Below, in pieces: positions 15,906 to 21,055 of a stretch of 21,055 bases of DNA (position 1 is the stretch's first letter; each line of letters starts with the position of its first letter). A model generated the notes under the pieces. The model was not told the origin of the DNA. It ran no database searches and was given only the letters and a program-made list of their open reading frames with translations. The position numbers and the translations under genes are program-made. Source of the stretch: Candidatus Krumholzibacteriota bacterium (GTDB lineage: Bacteria; Krumholzibacteriota; Krumholzibacteriia; Krumholzibacteriales; Krumholzibacteriaceae); NCBI GenBank assembly GCA_030630165.1, contig DAOVNN010000007.1, positions 1 to 21,055 on the forward strand, given 5' to 3'.

Positions 15906-15933
15906 TTGACACTTTTTTTTACACGTTTATAAC
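15906..15933 (+). promoter_or_regulatory. promoter of the histone-H1-like gene
   Basis: TTGACA (15906-15911), a 16-base spacer containing eight Ts, and TATAAC (15928-15933). Transcription should start near 15940, leaving an unusually long leader of about 105 bases. In that leader GTGAAAG (15991-15997) can pair either with CTTTCAC (15958-15964) or with CTTTCA (16018-16023), two mutually exclusive hairpins. The ribosome site AAAGGGGTGGG lies just before the ATG at 16046. Confidence 0.65.
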
Positions 15934-16045
15934 ATGAATCCAACTAAAGCAGGGTTGCTTTCACTCTTACATCTGCGCTTGACTGGAAACGTGAAAGTGA
16001 TGGTGTTCGCTGGTAGGCTTTCAACCTTTTCAAAGGGGTGGGCAA

Positions 16046-16459
16046 ATGGCCGCTAAGGCAAAGACCAAGAAGAAAGCCAAGGCCAAGAAGAAGGCCAAGA
16101 CCAAGGCAAAGGCCAAGGTCAAAAAGAAGGCCAAGGTCAAGACCAAGGCCAAAGCCAAGCGTAAAGTAAAAGCCAAGGTCAAGAAGAAGACCAAGGCCAA
16201 AGCCAAACGCAAGGTAAAAGCCAAGGTCAAGAAAAAGGCCAAAGCCAAGAAGAAGGTAAAGGCCAAGGTCAAGAAAAAGGCTAAAGCCAAGAAGAAGGTA
16301 AAGGCCAAGGTCAAGAAAAAGGCCAAAGCCAAGAAGAAGGTAAAGGCCAAGGCTAAAAAGAAGCCCAAAGCCAAAGCCAAGAAGAAGGTAAAGGCCAAGG
16401 CTAAGAAGAAGCCCAAGGCCAAAGCCAAGAGAAAGACCAAGGCTAAGAGGAAAAGATAG
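16046..16459 (+). CDS. histone H1-like Lys/Ala-rich repeat protein
   Basis: A 137-residue protein made almost only of Lys, Ala, Val, Arg, Thr and Pro, with Lys at nearly every second position (AKAKKKVKAKVKKKAKAK-type repeats) and no aromatic or acidic residue. It resembles the C-terminal tails of eukaryotic H1 and the bacterial H1-like proteins (chlamydial Hc2, AlgP-type tails), which bind and compact DNA without a fixed fold; DNA or RNA binding is therefore inferred from composition. The middle is built from three 14-residue units and then two 16-residue units in which a Pro is added. The start is certain (AAAGGGGTGGG before ATG). It has its own strong promoter and its own terminator, so it is monocistronic and probably highly expressed. 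The opposite strand is also open but is only the reverse of the repeats. Confidence 0.88.
   Translation: MAAKAKTKKKAKAKKKAKTKAKAKVKKKAKVKTKAKAKRKVKAKVKKKTKAKAKRKVKAKVKKKAKAKKKVKAKVKKKAKAKKKVKAKVKKKAKAKKKVKAKAKKKPKAKAKKKVKAKAKKKPKAKAKRKTKAKRKR
16211..16432 (+). repeat. in-frame tandem repeats (3 x 42 bp, 2 x 48 bp)
   Basis: Inside the H1-like gene, three nearly identical 42-base units (16211-16252, 16253-16294, 16295-16336) encode KVKAKVKKKAKAKK and differ mainly at third positions; two 48-base units follow (16337-16384, 16385-16432) encoding KVKAKAKKKPKAKAKK/R. Every unit length is a multiple of three, so gain or loss of units would keep the frame. Copy number may vary between strains. Confidence 0.85.
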
Positions 16460-16493
16460 CAGGTCTTAGCATATCTGAGTAAAATCGGATGAG

Positions 16494-16526
16494 AGCGGGG
16501 AGCCCAGTGGCTCCCCGCTTTATTGT
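16494..16526 (+). terminator. rho-independent terminator after the H1-like gene
   Basis: A perfect 11-bp stem AGCGGGGAGCC (16494-16504) with GGCTCCCCGCT (16509-16519), a CAGT loop, then TTATTGT. It follows the stop codon by 35 bases. Confidence 0.88.
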
Positions 16527-16617
16527 ATTGACATCGAAACGTGCCGGATAAATAATTTCCCGAACTAGTGATAGATTCCGGTAGAGGCGTTCAGGGTGGG
16601 GGAGATGGGAGGATGTG

Positions 16618-18138
16618 ATGATCGCCGAGATACGTTCCGGTGCGGTTGTGGGGATCGACGGGTACGGCGTAAGCGTCGAGATCGATATTGCCAGGGGACT
16701 TCCGACATTCACCATAGTAGGCATGCCCGATGCGGCGGTCAGGGAGAGCCGTGAGAGGGTCAGCGCCGCTCTGCGCAACAACGGCTTCCGGATACCGGGA
16801 AGCAGGATCACGGTAAACCTGGCTCCTGCGGATATCAGGAAGGAAGGATCATCGTTCGACCTTCCTATAGCCGTCGGGATACTTCATGCGAGCGGTCAGG
16901 CGAAATTCCCGCTGTCGGACAACGTGCTGCTTACCGGTGAGCTTGCTCTCGACGGACGGCTCAAACCGGTCCGCGGAGTCCTGCCGGTTATATGTTACGC
17001 GAAGGAGATGGGTTACAGGGCGGTGGTGATCCCGGAAGGTAACGGCGTCGAGGCATCAGTTGCCGGCGGTATCGATATCATTCCATGCGCGGATATGCTG
17101 GAGGCGATCGACTATCTTGCGGGCCGTGCCATTGCGAGGCCGCTTGATCTGCCACCTGCGGTCAAGCCGGAGATAGACGGCATCGATTTCTCGCAGGTGA
17201 CCGGTCATCAGTCCGCGATAAGGGCACTACAGGTCGCAGCGGCGGGCGGACATCATACGATGATGGTAGGGCCGCCGGGTTCGGGAAAGACGATGCTCGC
17301 TAGAAGGTTCGCCACGGTTCTGCCGCCGCTCGATGGGGACGAGACTCTCGAGGTCGCGAAGATCCTCAGTGTGACAGGGAGGCTTTCGCCGAAGGTCCCA
17401 TACTCGAGACGTCCTTTCAGGGCGCCCCATCATTCGGCGAGTGATGCCGGCCTGGTGGGTGGGGGAAGGCATGCGTCACCCGGAGAGATAACCCTGGCCC
17501 ACGGAGGTGTTCTCTTTCTCGACGAACTGACCGAGTTCAGACGTAATGTGCTCGAGACCCTCAGGCAGCCGCTCGAAGAAGGAAGCATCGTGATCGCGCG
17601 CGCAAATGCGGTGTGCCGGTATCCCGCGAGGTTCCAGCTCCTCGCCGCGATGAACCCGTGTCCATGCGGTTTCCGCGGCTCACCGTTACGAAGCTGCAGC
17701 TGCACTCCGACTGCGATCAAACGGTACCTGTCCAAGATATCGGGCCCTCTTCTCGATCGTATATCGATTCACATCCCCGTGAAGGCAGTCGAACCGGAGA
17801 GGTTCGAGTCGAATGATGAGGCGCGGTCCTCATCGGATCTGATACTGGGTGAAGTCATGAGAGCGGTCGTAATGCAGAAGAATCGCTACGACGGACACGG
17901 GGACTACAGGCGAAACGCCGATCTTCCCTTGTATGCTCTCGATAGCTACTGCCCGATGCAGGACGATGCGCGCCACCTGCTCGACAGGGCTCAGCGTACG
18001 CTGAGGTTCAGCGCAAGATCGAGAAGGAACATCATCCAGGTTTCCAGGACGATCGCTGATCTGGAGGAAGCGGAGATGATATGCTCCGCGCATGTCGCAG
18101 AAGCGGTACAGTACAGGGTCCCGCCTGACCTGCTGTAA
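16618..18138 (+). CDS. comM: ComM/YifB-family AAA+ ATPase (Mg-chelatase-like)
   Basis: Homologue of ComM, a hexameric helicase that promotes branch migration during natural transformation; the family is also present in many bacteria not known to be competent. An N-terminal ChlI-type domain opens with AVVGIDGYGVSVEIDIARGLP; the AAA+ domain follows with Walker A GPPGSGKT (218-225), RPFRAPHHSAS, Walker B GVLFLDELTEF (about 296-306) and sensor-like QLLAAMNPCPCG; Cys pairs CPCGFRG...RSCSC form the family's zinc-binding-like patch; the C-terminal Mg_chelatase_C domain contains SARSRRNIIQVSRTIADLE. The 506 aa are full length. I chose ATG at 16618 with GGGAGG 5 bases upstream; GTG at 16615 is possible. 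It is preceded by a terminator and converges on the acyl-CoA dehydrogenase gene. Confidence 0.96.
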   Translation: MIAEIRSGAVVGIDGYGVSVEIDIARGLPTFTIVGMPDAAVRESRERVSAALRNNGFRIPGSRITVNLAPADIRKEGSSFDLPIAVGILHASGQAKFPLSDNVLLTGELALDGRLKPVRGVLPVICYAKEMGYRAVVIPEGNGVEASVAGGIDIIPCADMLEAIDYLAGRAIARPLDLPPAVKPEIDGIDFSQVTGHQSAIRALQVAAAGGHHTMMVGPPGSGKTMLARRFATVLPPLDGDETLEVAKILSVTGRLSPKVPYSRRPFRAPHHSASDAGLVGGGRHASPGEITLAHGGVLFLDELTEFRRNVLETLRQPLEEGSIVIARANAVCRYPARFQLLAAMNPCPCGFRGSPLRSCSCTPTAIKRYLSKISGPLLDRISIHIPVKAVEPERFESNDEARSSSDLILGEVMRAVVMQKNRYDGHGDYRRNADLPLYALDSYCPMQDDARHLLDRAQRTLRFSARSRRNIIQVSRTIADLEEAEMICSAHVAEAVQYRVPPDLL

Positions 18139-18171
18139 AAAAAGGCCCCGGAACCTCGCAGTTCCGGGACC
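18137..18171 (-). terminator. terminator between convergent comM and acyl-CoA dehydrogenase
   Basis: An 11-position stem (18144-18154 with 18161-18171, one mismatch) with a 6-base loop. Seven As at 18137-18143 become a T-run on the minus strand, so it chiefly ends the acyl-CoA dehydrogenase transcript. It begins at the comM stop codon itself and may also act weakly on the plus strand. Confidence 0.8.
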
Positions 18172-18193
18172 TGTCGTTTCTATGAGTTTTGAT

Positions 18194-19345
18194 CTAGAGA
18201 TCCCTCGAGTGGAGGACGTCCCTGGCGATGATCATTTTCTGTATCTCGGTGGTACCCTCGAATATCCTGTTGATTCTCGAGTCGCGGTACATCCTCTCTA
18301 TGGGGAACTCGCATGTGTATCCATAGCCGCCGAAAATCTGCATCGCCTTGTCGACGATGCGGTCGAGGGCCTCGGAGCAGTAAAGCTTCACGATTGATGA
18401 CTCGCGCGTGACGTTCTTGCCCTCGTCGTACATCCAGGCGGTGCGGTAGAGTATCGACTCCATGTTGAAGATTTCCATCGACATCTCGGCAAGCATCCAC
18501 TGGATCGCCTGGTTCGCCGAGATCTTCTTTCCGAACTGGACGCGCTCCTTCGAGTAGGCCGCGCTGAGGGCGAGGCACTCCTTGGCCGCACCGAGAGCGG
18601 CAGCGCCGAGCCCGAGACGTCCCGTGTTGAGTACCTTCATCCCGACGACTACGCCGCGACCCTCGCGGCCGAGAAGGTTCTCCTTCGGGACCTTGACGTC
18701 CTCGAAGACGAGTTCTGCCGTCTTTGAGCCTCTGATCCCCATCTTTTCCTCGATCTTGCCGACGCTGAATCCCTCAAATCCACTCTCCAGGATGAAAGCG
18801 CTCAGCTTTCCATTGGCCGGACCGCCCTTCATCTTGGCGAATGTAGTGATGACGTCGGCGAAGCTCCCGTTGGTGATGAATATCTTGCGCCCGTTGAGCA
18901 GGTAGTGGTCACCCTTGTCTTCAGCCGTTGAATCCGGGGTGTAAGCGTCAGACCCCGCATTCGCTTCGGTAAGAGCGTAGGAGGCGATCTTCTTTCCCTC
19001 TGCCAGCGGCACGAGATACTTCTGCTTCTGCTCTTCGGTACCGAACATGTTGATGCCTGAGGCGCCGATGCTCTGGTGCGCGCCGATGAATGTCGCCGTC
19101 GAGGCGCAGCCGCGGCCTATCTCTTCCTGCATGATGCAGTAACCCATCTCGCCCATACCAGCGCCGCCGTACTCCGGCGGGAAAGAGATGCCGAGAAAAC
19201 CCAGTTCGCCGCACTGCTTTATTATGCTCTCCGGTATCTCATGTTCCTCGTCTATCTTTGCCGCGATCGGCTTGAGCTCGTTATTGACGAACTTGCGGAC
19301 CATGTCCTTGAGCATCTTCTGTTCATCGGTGAATGTCCAATCCAT
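18194..19345 (-). CDS. acyl-CoA dehydrogenase
   Basis: FAD enzyme that introduces the alpha-beta double bond into acyl-CoA thioesters and passes electrons to ETF. It has the three ACAD domains in order: helical N-domain with MDWTFTDEQKMLKDMVRKFV, the beta domain with YALTEANAGSDA (usual form YALTEPGAGSD) and FITNGSFADV, and the C-domain with SKERVQFGK, QIFGGYGYTCEFPIERMYRD and the catalytic-base motif FEGTTEIQ (Glu363, at the medium/short-chain position, not the isovaleryl or long-chain position). The length, 383 aa, is typical. The start is certain (AAGGAGGAGATATAG before ATG). No ETF, thiolase or hydratase gene lies beside it, so it is monocistronic here and its exact substrate (probably short chain) is unknown. 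Confidence 0.95.
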   Translation of the reverse strand: MDWTFTDEQKMLKDMVRKFVNNELKPIAAKIDEEHEIPESIIKQCGELGFLGISFPPEYGGAGMGEMGYCIMQEEIGRGCASTATFIGAHQSIGASGINMFGTEEQKQKYLVPLAEGKKIASYALTEANAGSDAYTPDSTAEDKGDHYLLNGRKIFITNGSFADVITTFAKMKGGPANGKLSAFILESGFEGFSVGKIEEKMGIRGSKTAELVFEDVKVPKENLLGREGRGVVVGMKVLNTGRLGLGAAALGAAKECLALSAAYSKERVQFGKKISANQAIQWMLAEMSMEIFNMESILYRTAWMYDEGKNVTRESSIVKLYCSEALDRIVDKAMQIFGGYGYTCEFPIERMYRDSRINRIFEGTTEIQKMIIARDVLHSRDL

Positions 19346-19374
19346 CTATATCTCCTCCTTAAATGTGGATTGTC

Positions 19375-19404
19375 AGAATATGTGTCGGATTTTCGGAGTG
19401 TCAA
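19375..19404 (-). promoter_or_regulatory. promoter of acyl-CoA dehydrogenase
   Basis: On the minus strand TTGACA (19404-19399), an 18-base spacer and TATTCT (19380-19375), ending about 30 bases before the ATG. The -35 is preceded by TTTCGC, giving the same 12-mer TTTCGCTTGACA as in the tRNA-CAU promoter at 6652-6663. Confidence 0.6.
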
Positions 19405-19453
19405 GCGAAATGAGTTGTCCCCCCTTCATCCTGCATGATAACTTACCAGTCCC

Positions 19454-20155
19454 ATGATGGTTACTGCAAGAGATGAATGGTTTCCCATCGGCCGTAAGGG
19501 TGCGACGGACCTTTTCAGGAAGGTGGTGCCGGCCCTGAGGAAGGCCGTTAAGGACGAAAAGGATCCTTCCGTCACGCAGATAGCAAAGCGCTCGAGGTCC
19601 CCCTTCAGGGTACTCGTTTCGACTGTTATCAGTGCCAGGACGAAGGACGAGGTGACCGGCGCCGCCAGTGAAAGGCTTTTCGCGCTCGCTGGAACACCGG
19701 AGAAGATGTCGCGTCTCAAGGTGACATCCATAGAGAAGGCGATATTCCCCGCCGGTTTCTACAGGACCAAGGCAAAGGCGATAAAGAACCTCTGTCGCAT
19801 GCTCATCGACGAATACGGCGGCAATGTCCCCGACGAGATCGAGGAACTTGTCCGGCTCCCCGGAGTAGGAAGAAAGACGGCGAACCTCGTCCTCACGCTC
19901 GGCTTCGAGAAACCGGGTATATGTGTCGACACTCATGTCCACCGGGTCTGCAACAGGCTCGGAGCGGTAGAGACGAAGAATCCGACCGAGACTGAGTTCG
20001 CCCTGCGTGAGGTCCTTCCGAAGGGAAACTGGATCGAGATAAACGACCTGCTCGTGATGTACGGGCAGGCGGTATGCAACCCCGTCTCACCGTGGTGCTC
20101 GAGATGTGGTATAATCAAGCGTTGCGGCCGTGTTGGTGTCACCAGGTCGCGTTAA
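19454..20155 (+). CDS. nth: endonuclease III (DNA glycosylase/AP lyase)
   Basis: Base-excision-repair enzyme that removes oxidised pyrimidines and cuts at the abasic site. The HhH motif LPGVGRKTANLVL (135-147) includes the catalytic Lys141; the catalytic Asp159 is in CVDTHVHRV; the [4Fe-4S] loop is Cys208-x6-Cys215-x2-Cys218-x5-Cys224, exactly the family spacing. The early helix reads VISARTKDE, with Arg where E. coli-type enzymes have Gln (SAQTTD); that form is common in archaeal and some bacterial Nth. At 233 aa it is slightly longer than E. coli Nth owing to the N-terminus. The start has no visible Shine-Dalgarno; a possible -10 box ends only about 10 bases before ATG 19454, so the mRNA may be leaderless or the true start may be elsewhere. 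It probably shares a transcript with the peptidase gene 28 bases downstream. Confidence 0.95.
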   Translation: MMVTARDEWFPIGRKGATDLFRKVVPALRKAVKDEKDPSVTQIAKRSRSPFRVLVSTVISARTKDEVTGAASERLFALAGTPEKMSRLKVTSIEKAIFPAGFYRTKAKAIKNLCRMLIDEYGGNVPDEIEELVRLPGVGRKTANLVLTLGFEKPGICVDTHVHRVCNRLGAVETKNPTETEFALREVLPKGNWIEINDLLVMYGQAVCNPVSPWCSRCGIIKRCGRVGVTRSR

Positions 20156-20183
20156 TAATACGATAGACTCAAAAGGAGAGACG

Positions 20184-21055
20184 ATGCGCTTTCTTTCGGC
20201 CATTCTGATCACACTGATCCTTTCGGTCCCCGCCGCCGCGGGGGAAATAAACTTCGACGATTATTTCACCGACGGCTGCCTGCGAGTCGATCTGTATCAC
20301 ACAGGCACGGCAGAGACAGAGACGTACGCCCTCGATGAACTGATACGCGAGCCCCACTGGGGCGGAAACCCGAAACGGCTGCTCGATACGATGAACCTCG
20401 GCGGCCATATCGTTCGTGTCTACGACCTCGAGACGAACAGGGAGATCTTTTCGCGCGGATATTGCTCGCTCTTCGGCGAGTGGGCGACGACCGACGAGGC
20501 GATCGAGGGGTTCCCGCGGACATTCCATGAGACTCTCCTGATCCCGATGCCCAAGCGCCCCGTCCAGATACGTATAGACAGACGTGACAGGAAGAACATT
20601 TTCAGAAACGTATACGATCTTGTCGTGGATCCGGATGACTATCACATCATGACCGAGACGAGATTCTCGGCATTCAGGGCCCGTTCTATAGAGAACAACG
20701 GCTCGCCGAAAAACAAGGTCGACCTGGTGATACTTGCCGACGGGTACGACAAGGATGAGATCCACAAGCTCCGCGGCGACGTCAAGCGCTTCATGAAGGT
20801 CTTCTTCGAGACCGAGCCCTTCGCGAGCAGGCGCAAGGATTTCAATGTGACGCTCATCGAGAGCATATCGGCCGAGTCGGGGGTCGACGATCCGAGGAAG
20901 GAAGTATACCGCGACAACATCCTTGGCCTGTCGTTTAATACCTTCGATCTCGACAGGTACATGCTGTCGACGGCGAACAAGACGATTAGAGACGTCGCGG
21001 CCAAGGTCCCCTACGACCTCGTTATCCTTCTGGCCAACGAGGAGAAGTACGGGGG
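20184..21055 (+). CDS. secreted peptidase of the M64 (IgA peptidase) family, 3' truncated by the window
   Basis: The first 290 codons of a gene that runs off the right edge. The signal peptide MRFLSAILITLILSVPAAAG is followed by a beta-rich N-terminal domain (M64_N type) to about residue 160 and then the start of the peptidase domain: VDLVILADGYDKDEI, FETEPFASRRKDFNVTLIES, SAESGVDDPRKEVYRDN, LGLSFNTFDLDRY and YDLVILLANEEKYGG. These blocks match M64 peptidases; the zinc-binding HExxH lies further on and cannot be checked here. The start is clear (AAAAGGAG 5 bases before ATG). It follows nth by 28 bases, an arrangement without obvious functional link. The name IgA peptidase comes from a Clostridium member; in an environmental bacterium a general extracellular or periplasmic proteolytic role is more likely. 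Confidence 0.9.
   Translation, partial: MRFLSAILITLILSVPAAAGEINFDDYFTDGCLRVDLYHTGTAETETYALDELIREPHWGGNPKRLLDTMNLGGHIVRVYDLETNREIFSRGYCSLFGEWATTDEAIEGFPRTFHETLLIPMPKRPVQIRIDRRDRKNIFRNVYDLVVDPDDYHIMTETRFSAFRARSIENNGSPKNKVDLVILADGYDKDEIHKLRGDVKRFMKVFFETEPFASRRKDFNVTLIESISAESGVDDPRKEVYRDNILGLSFNTFDLDRYMLSTANKTIRDVAAKVPYDLVILLANEEKYG

Noticed and set aside
16211..16432. Regularly spaced repeats as a CRISPR array
   Set aside because: Units are directly adjacent without unique spacers and encode protein repeats in frame.
16030..16440. Minus-strand frame of Leu/Ala/Phe repeats opposite the H1-like gene
   Set aside because: It looks like a multi-helix membrane protein only because it is the reverse complement of Lys/Ala codons; the plus strand has the promoter, ribosome site and terminator.

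Overview
This is a gene-dense bacterial chromosomal window (roughly 55-58% G+C by eye) with housekeeping genes on both strands and no insertion sequence, prophage or CRISPR array. Rho-independent hairpins, TTGACA-type promoters, Shine-Dalgarno sites and CCA-encoding tRNA genes are bacterial. AGG (Arg) and ATA (Ile) codons are used freely. A Lys/Ala-repeat histone-H1-like protein, an M64-family peptidase and a diadenylate cyclase next to folP and ftsH would fit an uncultured FCB-type lineage (Krumholzibacteriota or a relative), but that placement is a guess.

Layout. (1) 250-6617, minus strand: a tRNA with a CAU anticodon, then tilS, hpt, ftsH, folP and cdaA, all co-directional and closely spaced, probably read from a strong promoter just upstream of the tRNA. 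(2) 6802-10541, plus strand: ilvC-like ketol-acid reductoisomerase, a lipoprotein with a degenerate peptidase-MA fold, gltX, tRNA-Gln(CUG) and tRNA-Glu(CUC), closed by a near-perfect hairpin terminator. (3) 10629-11398, minus strand: a compact three-gene unit of ArsR-type regulator, a tiny membrane protein whose frame crosses an in-frame UGA, and a FmdB-type zinc ribbon. (4) 11473-15766, minus strand: a DUF362-type 2x[4Fe-4S] protein, an NhaC-type antiporter with an added extracytoplasmic domain, and a MATE exporter. (5) 16046-18138, plus strand: the H1-like protein and a ComM/YifB AAA+ protein. (6) 18194-19345, minus strand: an acyl-CoA dehydrogenase; then on the plus strand nth (endonuclease III) and the start of a secreted M64 peptidase that runs off the window.

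The most interesting item is in unit (3). Between arsR and fmdB lies a 168-base frame: one transmembrane segment, an in-frame UGA at codon 30, then a Cys five residues later and a charged tail that ends in a stop codon touching the fmdB start. A 7-bp hairpin with a G-starting apical loop lies 23 nt after the UGA, where a bacterial SECIS should be. I read it as a candidate miniature membrane selenoprotein under a metalloregulator; no annotation pipeline that treats UGA as stop would call it.
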